Below, piece after piece: positions 55,269-63,927 of a stretch of 64,000 nt of DNA; within the stretch, counting starts at the first letter, position 1, and each line of letters opens with the position of its first letter. A program made the position numbers and the translations under genes. Source of the stretch: Variovorax paradoxus NBRC 15149 (GTDB lineage Bacteria > Pseudomonadota > Gammaproteobacteria > Burkholderiales > Burkholderiaceae_C); contig NZ_BCUT01000001.1 of NCBI RefSeq assembly GCF_001591365.1, forward strand, positions 806,001-870,000, given 5' to 3'. The notes beneath the pieces were generated by a model that saw only the letters and a list, made by a program, of their open reading frames with translations, made no database searches and was not told the origin of the DNA.

Positions 55269-56141
55269 TCAACGGCCTCCCTTGCGCGTGAACAGGCCCT
55301 GCGGCCGCCACATCAGGATCAGGATCATGAGCAGATAGACGGTGAACGCACCCATCTTCGGAATGAAGTACTTGCCCGCCACGTCGGCAATGCCGAGCAG
55401 CAGTGCGGCCGCGAGCGGCCCGGTGATCGACGAGGTGCCGCCGACGGACACCACGATCAGGAAATAGATCATGTACTTGAGCGGAAAGGTGGGGTCGAGC
55501 CCAAGGATCTCGGCGCCCAGCGCGCCGCCCAGCCCCGCGAGCCCCGAGCCGACCGCGAAGGTCAGCAGAAACACGATGTTGACGTTGATGCCCAGCCCTG
55601 CCGCCACGCGCGGATCGTCGACGGCGGCGCGCAGCCGGCTGCCGAAGCGCGTCTTCGACAAGATGAGCTGGAGCACCACCGTGAGCACGGCGCACACCGC
55701 GATGATGAAAAGCCGGTAGTGCCCCATGCCGAGCAGCAGTGCGCCGTCGCCGACTTCGGTGCGCCCGCGCAGCCATTCGGGCAGCTGGATGTTCTGCTGC
55801 GACGAACCGACAAAGTAGTCGACCGCCGCCACCGCCATGAACGCGAGGCCGATGGAAAACAGCACCTGGTCGAGGTGCGGCTTGCCGTACATCGGCCGGT
55901 AGAGCGTGCGCTCGAGCAGCGCCCCGGCCAGTGCCACCACGATGAAAGCGAGCGGCAGGCAGGCCAGAAACGGCACGCCCAGCTTCTGCATCGCAAACAC
56001 CGTGAGGTACCCGCCCGCCATGGCAAAGGCGCCATGCGCCAGGTTGATGAAGTTCATCAGCCCGAGCGTCACGGCCAGCCCCACGGCGAGCACGAAGAGC
56101 AGCATGCCGTAGGCGATGCCGTCGAAAAGAATGGTCAACAT
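55269..56141 (-). CDS. livH: Liv-type ABC transporter permease (LivH)
   Basis: A 290-residue permease with about eight hydrophobic segments. [19 protein letters not shown] is diagnostic. The start is taken at M-L-T-I-L-F; a longer frame extends upstream into a repeat region and is rejected. It abuts livM with no space. The five transporter genes resemble branched-chain amino acid systems, but many such sets in this group import aromatic acids. Confidence 0.94.
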   Translation of the reverse strand: MLTILFDGIAYGMLLFVLAVGLAVTLGLMNFINLAHGAFAMAGGYLTVFAMQKLGVPFLACLPLAFIVVALAGALLERTLYRPMYGKPHLDQVLFSIGLAFMAVAAVDYFVGSSQQNIQLPEWLRGRTEVGDGALLLGMGHYRLFIIAVCAVLTVVLQLILSKTRFGSRLRAAVDDPRVAAGLGINVNIVFLLTFAVGSGLAGLGGALGAEILGLDPTFPLKYMIYFLIVVSVGGTSSITGPLAAALLLGIADVAGKYFIPKMGAFTVYLLMILILMWRPQGLFTRKGGR

Positions 56142-56184
56142 GTCAAATCTCTTGCCGCGTGATGGTGTGGCTCTCGTTTCGGAT

Positions 56185-56470
56185 GCTTTTGTTCGGGGCG
56201 CGTGCACAGGCCACCGGGTACTCCCCTCCGCGAATGTCCCCCGCCTTCGGCTCCTCCTTTATTTCGCTGCGGGGAGCACCCGATGCCCTGTGCACTGGAC
56301 ACGCTGCTGGTGTATCGCTGATCAACGACTGCTCCGCATCACGCTCCCGTCGATGGGGTGCCTTGCGCAGCGAAATCAAGGAGGAGGCCGCAGGCCGGGG
56401 GACATTCGCTTCGCCGCGTACCCCGTCGGCGGGAGCGAGCCCTGAACAGCAGCGCCCCCGAACGAAACAC
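56185..56470. repeat. Long imperfect inverted repeat between the binding-protein gene and livH
   Basis: The 341-bp space between the binding-protein gene and livH holds no gene. Instead, two arms of about 100 bp match in inverted orientation: both contain CGAATGTCCCCC and CTCCTCCTT with ATTTCGCTGCG, and outer blocks with GTTCGGGG. The loop of about 60 bp has no clear coding content. It looks like a copy pair of an intergenic repeat family. On the transcript it lies directly after the binding-protein gene and could protect that mRNA end or reduce livHMGF expression. Confidence 0.8.
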
Positions 56471-56482
56471 CTGGGCACCAAA

Positions 56483-57658
56483 TTACTTCGCCTTGCCCGG
56501 ATCCTTCACACCCTTGATCACATCGAACTCGACGTTGTAGAGCTGGCCGTCCTTCTTCTCGACCTTGCGCAGGTACACGTCCTGCACGATGTCGCGCGTC
56601 TGCGCGTCGATGTAGACCGGCCCGCGCGGGCTCTCGAAGATCTGGCCCTTCATGGCGGCCAAGAGCGCGTCGCCGCCGCCCTGCCCCTTGGTGGCCTTGA
56701 GCGCCTCGTAGATCACGCGCATGCCGTCATAGCCGCCCACGGCCATGAAGTTGGGGCGCATCTTCGGGTTGGCCTTCTGGAAGGCCTCGACGAACTTCTT
56801 GTTGGCAGGCGACGGATGCGCGGCCGAATAGTGGTGCGAGGTGACCACGCCCAGCGCGCCGTCGCCCATGTCGTTGAGCTGGTCGTCGTCGGTCACGTCG
56901 CCGGTGGCGATCATGCGGATGCCGGCCTTGTCCATGCCGCGCTCGAGAAACTGCTTCATCACGGCCGCGCCGGCGCCCGAGGGCACGAAGACGAACAGCG
57001 CATCGGGCTTGGCGTCGCGCACCTTCTGCAGGAACGGTGCGAAGTCGGGGTTGCGCAGCGGCACGCGCAGCTTCTCGATCACCTTGCCGCCGTTGAGCTG
57101 GAAGCGCTCGGTAAAAAACTTCTCGGCGTCGTTGCCCGGGCCGTAGTCGGCCACCAGCGTGACCACCGTCTTCACGCCGTTCTTGGGTGCCCAGTCGCCC
57201 ATCGCCACCGACACCTGCGGCAGCGTGAAGCTCGAACGCACGATGTAGGGCGAGGCCTCGGTGATGCTCGACGTGGCCGCGGCCATCACCACCTGCGGCG
57301 TCTTCGATTGCGTGGCCAGCGGCGCGGCGGCCAGCGCGGCCGGCGTGACGCCGAAGCCCGCGATCACGTTCACCTTGTCGTTGACGATGAGTTCCTGCGC
57401 GAGGCGCTTGGTGACGTCGGGCGTGGCCACGTCGTCCTTGACGATCAGTTCGATCTTCTTGCCCGCCACGGTGTCGCCGTTCTGCGCCATGTACAGCCGG
57501 GCCGCCGCTTCGATCTGCCGGCCGGTGGAGGCCTGCTGCCCCGTCATCGGCAGGATCAGGCCGATCTTGAACTTGTTGCTGTCCTGCGCAGTGGCAAGCG
57601 ACATGGAAAGCGCAAGCGCCGTGAGGCCTGCGGTCTGGATGAGATGGCGTCTTTGCAT
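56483..57658 (-). CDS. Liv-type ABC transporter substrate-binding protein
   Basis: A 391-residue periplasmic binding protein of the Leu/Ile/Val-binding fold. The signal peptide (about residues 1-25, cleavage after A-T-A) is clear. The mature part begins I-G-L-I-L-P-M-T-G-Q-Q-A-S-T-G and shows V-N-V-I-A-G-F-G, V-T-L-V-A-D-Y-G-P-G and F-V-F-V-P-S-G-A-G. The ligand pocket residues cannot be read as amino-acid specific. It is first in the transporter operon, followed by the inverted repeat. Confidence 0.93.
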   Translation of the reverse strand: MQRRHLIQTAGLTALALSMSLATAQDSNKFKIGLILPMTGQQASTGRQIEAAARLYMAQNGDTVAGKKIELIVKDDVATPDVTKRLAQELIVNDKVNVIAGFGVTPAALAAAPLATQSKTPQVVMAAATSSITEASPYIVRSSFTLPQVSVAMGDWAPKNGVKTVVTLVADYGPGNDAEKFFTERFQLNGGKVIEKLRVPLRNPDFAPFLQKVRDAKPDALFVFVPSGAGAAVMKQFLERGMDKAGIRMIATGDVTDDDQLNDMGDGALGVVTSHHYSAAHPSPANKKFVEAFQKANPKMRPNFMAVGGYDGMRVIYEALKATKGQGGGDALLAAMKGQIFESPRGPVYIDAQTRDIVQDVYLRKVEKKDGQLYNVEFDVIKGVKDPGKAK

Positions 57659-57784
57659 GAAGTTTTCCTTGGGGGGCGGATGCGAACGGGGAGCTATTTT
57701 TCAATACTTTGCAACATGCGGCGGAGCAGGCAATCACCTACTCCACCGCCGGGGCGCGCCTTTGTTGCGCGATGAACAAATGAA

Positions 57785-57803
57785 CTGCGCGATGATCGCG
57801 CAG
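57785..57803. repeat. Perfect 8-bp palindrome downstream of GntR
   Basis: CTGCGCGA-TGA-TCGCGCAG lies between the GntR stop and the binding-protein start. There is no T-run; it could be an operator for the Liv operon or a weak terminator of the GntR transcript. The remaining 150 bp here show no clear promoter. Confidence 0.5.
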
Positions 57804-57833
57804 CGCAGCGGACTGCGTGCATGCATCCATTGC

Positions 57834-58607
57834 TCAGCCGCGGCGGCGGATCAGCTGCACGCCGGGCAGCGGGCGCTGTTCGGCGGTGGTCGCGCCATGC
57901 AGCGCCTCGCGCAGGTTGCGCCGCGCGATGCGGCTGTGCTCGCGCATCAGCGCCTCGGCACGCGAGCCTTCGCCGGCCTCGATGGCATCGAGCACCTGCA
58001 GGTGCTGGTCCTGCGCGATCACGAGCATGTCGCGCGCCGCGGGCGAATTGGCCTGCACGATGACAAAGCCCGAGGGCGACGCGAACGGCAGGTTGACCAC
58101 GCGTTCGAGCTGCTGCGCAATGACCGGGCTGGCCGCCATCTCGCACAGCAGCGAATGGAACTTCTCGTTGTGCGTGACGTACCGCGAGAAGGCCGCGTCG
58201 TCGAGCGCGGGCTCGCGCAGCAGTTCGTCGATGCGTGCCAGGCAGGCGCGCGCCTCGCGCAGCACCACCGGCGCCGCGCCGCGTTCGGCCGCGAGCCGCG
58301 CCACCAGGCCTTCGAGCGTGCCGCGCAGCTCGATCGCATCGGCCACGTCGCGTTCGGAAAAAGTGCGCACCGCATAGCCGCCGTTGGGCAGCGCCTCGAG
58401 CAGGCCTTCCTGTTCGAGCCGCATGAGGGCGCTGCGCACCGGCGTGCGCGAGACGCCGAGCTGCTCGGAGATGGCCACCTCGGCAATGCGCGCACCGCCG
58501 GGCAGCTCGCCGGCCAGGATCATCTCGCGCAGCCGCAGCTGTGCCTTCACGGCCTGCGAGCCGCCGCCGTCCGCGGGTTCGACGGGTGATGCAGCTGCGG
58601 CTTTCAT
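57834..58607 (-). CDS. GntR-family regulator (FadR/FCD type)
   Basis: A 257-residue regulator. The N-terminal winged HTH includes L-R-E-M-I-L-A-G-E-L-P-G-G-A-R-I and L-G-V-S-R-T-P-V-R; the C-terminal helical FCD domain carries the metal-ligand pattern with H-N-E-K-F-H and a final H-S-R-I. It is upstream of the Liv operon on the same strand and divergent from the MetE-like gene. The ATG is chosen with M-K-A-A-A-A; a frame reaching 13 codons further overlaps the operator region. Confidence 0.92.
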   Translation of the reverse strand: MKAAAASPVEPADGGGSQAVKAQLRLREMILAGELPGGARIAEVAISEQLGVSRTPVRSALMRLEQEGLLEALPNGGYAVRTFSERDVADAIELRGTLEGLVARLAAERGAAPVVLREARACLARIDELLREPALDDAAFSRYVTHNEKFHSLLCEMAASPVIAQQLERVVNLPFASPSGFVIVQANSPAARDMLVIAQDQHLQVLDAIEAGEGSRAEALMREHSRIARRNLREALHGATTAEQRPLPGVQLIRRRG

Positions 58608-58637
58608 GCGGTTGCGGGTGTTCTCATGAATACTGAA

Positions 58638-58708
58638 TGTATACAAATCTCACGAGACTTTCGCTGATGAAGCCCCGTATTGCGGGTAAACACCAAGCCC
58701 GTTGTACA
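58638..58708. promoter_or_regulatory. Putative GntR operator sites
   Basis: In the 164-bp gap between divergent gntR and the MetE-like gene, the palindrome TGTATACA (58638-58645, inside AATGTATACAAAT) and a partial copy TTGTACACA (58702-58710) fit the GT-N-AC dyads of FadR-type operators. They are placed to control both genes. Confidence 0.5.
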
Positions 58709-58771
58709 CACCAATGTCCGTTCCTGAGGCGATACGATGTCCATCGTTTTTCAGCCACGACGGAGATCACC

Positions 58772-59893
58772 ATGTCCCAGCACGCCGCCCTGCCCGCCCG
58801 CTACGACCACGTCGGCAGTTTCCTGCGCCCCAAATACCTGCTCGAAGCACGCGAGCAAAAGGCCAAGGGCGAGATCACGCCCGAGCAGCTGCGCAAGGTC
58901 GAAGACAAGGCCATCACCGAGATCGTCCGGTTCCAGGAAGACATTGGCCTCAAGAGCATCACCGACGGCGAATTCCGCCGCACCTACTTCCACATCGATT
59001 TCCTCGACCAGCTCGGCGGCGTGAAGACCGACATTCCAGTCACCATCCGCAAGCCCGACGGCACCGAGGAACTCGCGCCGCCCGCGATGCGCGTGCTCGA
59101 CAAGGTGCGCCACATCAAGGACATCCAGCTCGCCGACTTCCAGTACCTCAAGAGCCAGGTCTCGGCCGGCCGCACGCCCAAGGTGACGATTCCTTCGCCG
59201 ACGATGCTGCACTTCCGCGGCGGCCGCGCCGGCATCAGCAAGGAGGCCTACCCCGAGCTCGACCCGGTGTTCTACGACGACGTCGCCAAGGCCTACGGCG
59301 ACGAACTGCGCTCGCTCGCGGCCGCAGGCTGCACCTACGTGCAGATGGACGACACCAACCTGGCCTACCTGTGCGACGAGCACATGCGCGAAGCCGCCCG
59401 CAAGCGCGGCGACGATCCCAACGAGCTGCCGCACCGCTACGCCGCCTTCATCAACAAGGTGGTGGCACAGAAGCCGCCGGGCATGCTGCTGGCCATGCAC
59501 CTGTGCCGCGGCAACTTCAAGAGCACCCACGCCGCGGCCGGCAACTACGAGCCGGTGGCCGAGGCGCTGCTGAAGGAAATGGACCTCGACGCCTACTTCA
59601 TGGAATACGACGACGCGCGCTCGGGCGACTTCAAGCCGCTGCGCTACCTGCCCAAGGGCAAGACGGTGGTGCTGGGCCTCGTGACCACCAAGTTCGGCGA
59701 GATGGAAGACAAGGACGAGCTCAAGCGCCGCATCGAGGATGCCGCCAAGTACGCGCCGCTCGAGCAGCTCGCGCTGTCGCCGCAGTGCGGCTTCTCGAGC
59801 ACGGTGCACGGCAACAACATCGCGGTGGAAGCGCAGCGCGCCAAGCTGCGCCTCGTGGTCGAGACCGCGCAGGAGGTCTGGGGCTCGACCTGA
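58772..59893 (+). CDS. MetE C-terminal-like methyltransferase family protein
   Basis: A 373-residue protein of the cobalamin-independent methionine synthase family, without the N-terminal half of MetE. It begins Y-D-H-V-G-S-F-L-R-P and contains I-T-D-G-E-F-R-R-T, V-Q-M-D-D-T-N, the zinc ligands in M-H-L-C-R-G-N and the last Cys in S-P-Q-C-G-F-S-S. Such short proteins (YxjG-like) transfer methyl groups between unknown donors and thiols; some catalyse O-demethylation or act on methylcobalamin. It is transcribed divergently from GntR. Confidence 0.9.
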   Translation: MSQHAALPARYDHVGSFLRPKYLLEAREQKAKGEITPEQLRKVEDKAITEIVRFQEDIGLKSITDGEFRRTYFHIDFLDQLGGVKTDIPVTIRKPDGTEELAPPAMRVLDKVRHIKDIQLADFQYLKSQVSAGRTPKVTIPSPTMLHFRGGRAGISKEAYPELDPVFYDDVAKAYGDELRSLAAAGCTYVQMDDTNLAYLCDEHMREAARKRGDDPNELPHRYAAFINKVVAQKPPGMLLAMHLCRGNFKSTHAAAGNYEPVAEALLKEMDLDAYFMEYDDARSGDFKPLRYLPKGKTVVLGLVTTKFGEMEDKDELKRRIEDAAKYAPLEQLALSPQCGFSSTVHGNNIAVEAQRAKLRLVVETAQEVWGST

Positions 59894-59920
59894 AGCGCCT
59901 TTCATGGTGAAGTCGGGGGC

Positions 59921-60586
59921 ATGAAGACCCAGATCTATTCCGCCCCCCTCAGCATGTTCGGCGCCAAGGTGCAGATCGCCGCGCTCGAAAAAGGCGTCGA
60001 TTTCGAACTGGTGATGGTGCCCTTCACCAAGGACGACACCTACGAGCCCAAGCACCCCGAGGTGCTGCGCGTCAATCCCGTGAAGCAGCAGGTGCCGATC
60101 CTGATCGACGGCGATGTCGAGCTGTTCGATTCGACCCAGATCTTCGAGTACCTCGAAGACCGGTATCCGAGTCCTGCGCTGTGGCCCCGCGGCATTGCCG
60201 AGCGGGCCCGCGCGCGGCAGCTCGAGCAGAAGTCGGACGAGGTGTTCTTCCCCAACGTGATCCGGCTCTTCGGCCTGCAGCACGACATGCAGAGCGCGCC
60301 CGCCGTGGCGGCCTGCGCCGCCTGCGCGCGCTACTACGAGGAAATGGAAGGCCTGCTGGCCACGCGCGAATACCTCGCTGGCCCCTACTCCTTCGCCGAC
60401 ATCGCCTTCTACATGGCGCATGTGTTCGCCGACCGCAAGGGCGCCGGCATGACCGGTGCCACGCCGCGGCTCGTGGCCTGGCGCGGCCGCGTGGGCGAGC
60501 GGCCCGCAGTGCGCGCGGCGGTCGATCCGATGATGCGCTTCCTGGCCTCCGAGGGTCGCGGTGTGCCGGCCTTCCTGCAACGCTGA
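59921..60586 (+). CDS. Glutathione S-transferase family protein
   Basis: A 221-residue GST. The N-terminal thioredoxin-like domain includes Y-S-A-P-L-S-M-F-G-A-K-V-Q and the cis-Pro segment Q-V-P-I-L-I-D-G followed by D-S-T-Q-I, which binds glutathione. The C-terminal helical domain has L-A-G-P-Y-S-F-A-D-I-A. The substrate is unknown. It follows the MetE-like gene by 27 bp and is probably in the same transcript. Confidence 0.9.
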   Translation: MKTQIYSAPLSMFGAKVQIAALEKGVDFELVMVPFTKDDTYEPKHPEVLRVNPVKQQVPILIDGDVELFDSTQIFEYLEDRYPSPALWPRGIAERARARQLEQKSDEVFFPNVIRLFGLQHDMQSAPAVAACAACARYYEEMEGLLATREYLAGPYSFADIAFYMAHVFADRKGAGMTGATPRLVAWRGRVGERPAVRAAVDPMMRFLASEGRGVPAFLQR

Positions 60587-60620
60587 GCGGCGCGGACCCG
60601 TCCTCGGGCATCATCGCCAC

Positions 60621-62000
60621 ATGCCGAATTCCATATTCGACTGGCTCCCCTCCCCGTCCCAGCATTTTCTCGTCGTCACCTTTGCGCTGCTGGTCTATGT
60701 GCTGACCACGCGCGCGCGCCGCGAGCAGCGCGCCCCCACCACGGCCATTGCCTGGGTCATGGGGCTGGTGCTGATGCCCTACATCATCCTGCCGATGTAC
60801 CTGCTGTTCGGCCAGCGCAAGCTGCGACCCGCGGGCTCGCCGCGGCCGGCGCGCACGGCCGCGCGCGGGCACTGGGCGGCCGACCTCATCGAGAGCTTCG
60901 GCCTGGCGCCGCCCGGGCGCTGCGAGATCCGGCTGCATGCCGACGGCGACGCCGCGCGCGAGGCGCTGTGGCAGGTGATCGACGGCGCGCGCGAGCGCAT
61001 CGACGTGTGCACCTTCATCATCGGCGACGACGCGCTGGGCCATGCCGTGATCGAACGGCTGGCGCTGCGCGCGCGCGAAGGCATCAAGGTGCGCGTGCTG
61101 CTCGACGGCTTCGGCGCGCTGACCCTGCCGCGCCGCCACATGCGCCTGCTGCGCGCGGCCGGCGGCGAGATCGCCGTGTTCCGCCCCTTCTTCAGCCTGC
61201 GCCGCATCGGGCCGCGCAACCTGCGCAACCACCGCAAGTTCACCATTGCCGACGACGGCTGGCTGTGGTCGGGCGGGCGCAACCTCGCGAGCGAATACTT
61301 CGCCGGCAACGACGCGCAACCCGACGCCTGGCGCGACCTTTCGTTCGACCTGCGCGGCAGCGTGGCCGCCGCGGCGGCGCGCCAGTTCGACCACGACTGG
61401 AGCTCGGTGCGCGGGCGCAAGGCGCGCGCCATCACGGCCGACGACGTGGCGGAAAGCGCAGGCAGCGCCATGGCCCAGTTCCTTCCGAGCGGCCCCGACC
61501 AGACCGAGGACACCGCCCACGCACTGCTGATCGACGCCTGCTTTCGCGCCGAGCACCGCGTGCTCGCCGTCACGCCCTACTTCGTGCCCGGCGACGGGCT
61601 GCGCGATGCGCTGCGGCTGGCCGCGCGGCGCGGCGTGCAGGTGACCATCGCCATGCCTGCGCGATCGAACCACCGCCTGGCGGACTTCGTGCGCGCACGG
61701 GCCATGCGCGACCTGGCGCGCGCCGGCGTGAGCTTTCGCATGCTGCCGTTCATGGCCCACGCCAAGGCCGTGGTGGTCGACGACGAACTGGCCATGTGCG
61801 GCTCCATCAACCTCGACCTGCGCAGCCTGCTGCTCAACCACGAGGCCGCCGTGGTGTTCTACGGCCCGCGCGAGATCGACTGGCTGGCCGAATGGATCGA
61901 CACCATCGCCTCCGCCGGCGAGCCCTACCGCGCGCGGCGGCCGGGCCTGGTGCGCGACGTGGCCGAGGGGCTGCTGCTCACCGTCGCCTTCCAGCTTTAA
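60621..62000 (+). CDS. Cardiolipin synthase / phospholipase D family protein
   Basis: A 459-residue membrane enzyme with two N-terminal hydrophobic segments (about residues 15-65) and two HKD motifs: N-H-R-K-F-T-I-A-D-D with S-G-G-R-N, and H-A-K-A-V-V-V-D-D with C-G-S-I-N-L-D. It should join two phosphatidylglycerol molecules to make cardiolipin or do a related transfer. Its 3' end overlaps the convergent TetR gene by 23 bases. An ATG at M-P-N-S-I is the natural start. Confidence 0.9.
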   Translation: MPNSIFDWLPSPSQHFLVVTFALLVYVLTTRARREQRAPTTAIAWVMGLVLMPYIILPMYLLFGQRKLRPAGSPRPARTAARGHWAADLIESFGLAPPGRCEIRLHADGDAAREALWQVIDGARERIDVCTFIIGDDALGHAVIERLALRAREGIKVRVLLDGFGALTLPRRHMRLLRAAGGEIAVFRPFFSLRRIGPRNLRNHRKFTIADDGWLWSGGRNLASEYFAGNDAQPDAWRDLSFDLRGSVAAAAARQFDHDWSSVRGRKARAITADDVAESAGSAMAQFLPSGPDQTEDTAHALLIDACFRAEHRVLAVTPYFVPGDGLRDALRLAARRGVQVTIAMPARSNHRLADFVRARAMRDLARAGVSFRMLPFMAHAKAVVVDDELAMCGSINLDLRSLLLNHEAAVVFYGPREIDWLAEWIDTIASAGEPYRARRPGLVRDVAEGLLLTVAFQL

Positions 62001-62685
62001 CGGGCGCCGCCTCCTTCGCGATGGCGTCGAGGCCCGCGAACACGTAGCGCATCAGGTCGTCCGCGAGGCCCTCGGCATCCTTCAGCGCCGGCAGCACCTT
62101 GCTCGCCAGGTCCTTGGGTGCCACCGTCATCACGATGCAGGGCAGCACCGCGAACAGCAGGCCACGCTGCACCGAGGGATGGTCCTCGGGCAGGCCCATG
62201 ATGCCGCCGATCAGGCCGCGGATCAGCCGGGCCTTGGGCAGCACCGCCTGGCGGATCAGCGCGGGCAGCGCCGGAGACGGCGACAGCGCCTCGCGCAGCA
62301 CCACGCGAAAGCCCCAGGGTGCCTTGGGCTGGCTGCCCATCTCGACCAGGTGCGTGAGGAAGGCGCGCAACTTGAGCCGCGGATCGCCGGCCTCGCTGGC
62401 CAGGCTGATCAGCTCGTCCATGCTCACGAGCTGGCGGTGCGCCTCGATCAGCACGGCCTCGTAGAGCCCGTCCCGGCTGCCGAAGTGGTAGTTGACCGCC
62501 GCCATGTTGGTGCCGGCGCGCGTGCAGATTTCCTTGCTGGTGCTCTCGGCGAAGCCGCGCTCGGCGAACAGTTGGCCCGCGGTTTCGAGGATGTGCAGGC
62601 GCGTGGTGCTGCCGTCGGTGCGCTGGGTGCGCGACGCGCCCTCGCGCGCGGCGGGGGAGCGGGTGGTGGAAGAGCGTGTCGCCAT
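61978..62685 (-). CDS. TetR-family regulator, CecR-like
   Basis: A 235-residue TetR/AcrR regulator. The HTH region A-E-R-G-F-A-E-S-T-S-K-E-I-C-T-R-A-G and A-A-V-N-Y-H-F-G-S-R-D-G-L-Y are clear, and the C-terminal part resembles the CecR (YbiH) type. It has a basic N-terminal tail of about 25 residues. It is divergent from a YbhG-like gene, the same layout as E. coli cecR-ybhGFSR, where the regulator controls the exporter. Confidence 0.88.
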   Translation of the reverse strand: MATRSSTTRSPAAREGASRTQRTDGSTTRLHILETAGQLFAERGFAESTSKEICTRAGTNMAAVNYHFGSRDGLYEAVLIEAHRQLVSMDELISLASEAGDPRLKLRAFLTHLVEMGSQPKAPWGFRVVLREALSPSPALPALIRQAVLPKARLIRGLIGGIMGLPEDHPSVQRGLLFAVLPCIVMTVAPKDLASKVLPALKDAEGLADDLMRYVFAGLDAIAKEAAPVKAGRRR

Positions 62686-62716
62686 GCGCCAAGGTTAATC
62701 GAACTGAAAAAATACT

Positions 62717-62738
62717 TCAAATTCAAATTTCAATTTGA
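62717..62738. promoter_or_regulatory. Candidate TetR operator
   Basis: TCAAATT-N8-AATTTGA forms an AT-rich inverted repeat in the 99-bp gap between the divergent TetR and membrane-fusion genes. In a region of very high GC this AT-rich palindrome stands out and is a good candidate for binding the adjacent regulator. Confidence 0.6.
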
Positions 62739-62784
62739 TAACATCCGGCCGTTATCCGACCCGGAAACCGGCAGGAGCCCGCCC

Positions 62785-63795
62785 ATGAACAAGAAACCCC
62801 TCATTGCCGCGGCCGCCGTGGCGCTGGCCGCCGCGGCCGGCGGCTGGTGGTACTTCAGCCGCTCGGCCACGCCCTCCGACCAGCTCGTGCTGTACGGCAA
62901 CGTCGACGTGCGCCAGGTCTCGCTCGCCTTCAATGCCAACGAGCGCGTGGCGGAGCTCACGGTGCGCGAAGGCGACCACGTGCGGGCCGGGCAGGTGCTG
63001 GGCCGGCTCGACACGCGCTCGCTGGTGCTGCGCGTGGCGCAGGCGCAGGCGCGCATCGGCGTGCAGGAGCAGGCGCTGCTGCGCCTGAAGACCGGCAGCC
63101 GCCCCGAGGAACTGGCGCAGGCCGGCGCCCAGGTGGCCGCGGCGCAAGCCGATGCCGACCTGGCGCAGCAGCAGCTGGCGCGCCTGCAGGCCATCGGCCA
63201 GACCACCGCCGGCCGCGCCGTGAGCCAGCAGGACCTCGACCGCGCGCAGGCCCGCCGCAAGGTGGCGCTCGCGCAGCTGGACAACGTGCGCAAGGCGCAG
63301 CAGCTCGCGGTGGCCGGCCCGCGCAAGGAAGACATCGCGCAGGCGCAGGCCCAGCTCGAATCCGCGCGCGCCGATCTCGCGCTCATGAACCACCAGCTGG
63401 CCGAGGCCGAGCTCAGGTCGCCCATCGACGCCGTGGTGCGCGCCCGCCTGCTCGAGCCCGGCGACATGGCTTCGCCGCAGCGCCCGGCCTTCACGCTGGC
63501 CATCACCGATCCCAAGTGGATTCGCGCCTATGTGGCCGAGCCCGACCTCGGCCGCGTGCGGCCCGGCCAGCCGGCCAGTGTGGCCACCGACAGCCAGCCC
63601 GGCCAGCCGATCGCGGGCAAGGTGGGCTACATCTCGTCGGTGGCCGAGTTCACGCCCAAGACGGTGCAGACCGAGGAGCTGCGCAGCAGCCTGGTCTACG
63701 AGATCCGCGTGATGGTCGACGACAAGGAAGACCGGCTGCGGCTCGGCATGCCAGCCACGGTGCGGCTGCAGCTGTCGTCGACCGGCAAGCCGTGA
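62785..63795 (+). CDS. HlyD-family membrane fusion protein (YbhG-like)
   Basis: A 336-residue periplasmic adaptor with an N-terminal membrane anchor (about residues 5-25). The lipoyl half-motif V-A-E-L-T-V-R-E-G-D-H-V-R-A-G-Q-V-L, a long Gln/Ala-rich coiled-coil hairpin (about 85-200), and the closing E-A-E-L-R-S-P-I-D-A segment are present. It links an inner-membrane ABC exporter to an outer-membrane channel. A GGAG site precedes the ATG; an ABC ATPase gene begins downstream. Confidence 0.92.
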   Translation: MNKKPLIAAAAVALAAAAGGWWYFSRSATPSDQLVLYGNVDVRQVSLAFNANERVAELTVREGDHVRAGQVLGRLDTRSLVLRVAQAQARIGVQEQALLRLKTGSRPEELAQAGAQVAAAQADADLAQQQLARLQAIGQTTAGRAVSQQDLDRAQARRKVALAQLDNVRKAQQLAVAGPRKEDIAQAQAQLESARADLALMNHQLAEAELRSPIDAVVRARLLEPGDMASPQRPAFTLAITDPKWIRAYVAEPDLGRVRPGQPASVATDSQPGQPIAGKVGYISSVAEFTPKTVQTEELRSSLVYEIRVMVDDKEDRLRLGMPATVRLQLSSTGKP

Positions 63796-63826
63796 TGACC
63801 GATCTCATCGATCGTCCGTGCGCATT

Positions 63827-63900
63827 GCTCCCTCCCCTTCCGGGGGAGGGCTGGGGTGGGGGCGCCCCCATCCCAACCTTCCCCCGAAAGGGGAAGGAGC
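63827..63900. repeat. REP-like G/C-rich palindrome
   Basis: A 74-bp imperfect palindrome with arms GCTCC-TCCCC and GGGGAAGGAGC, and an inner GGTGGGGGC/GCCCCCAT centre. It lies between the fusion-protein stop and the next gene and does not code. Such extragenic palindromes recur in related genomes; the number of copies here cannot be judged from one window. Confidence 0.7.
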
Positions 63901-63927
63901 AAGACCGCATGCCCGGAGGGAGGTTGA

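Noticed and set aside
56142..56482. Small gene inside the livH upstream space
   Set aside because: Open frames here follow the arms of the inverted repeat and have no ribosome site or recognisable product.
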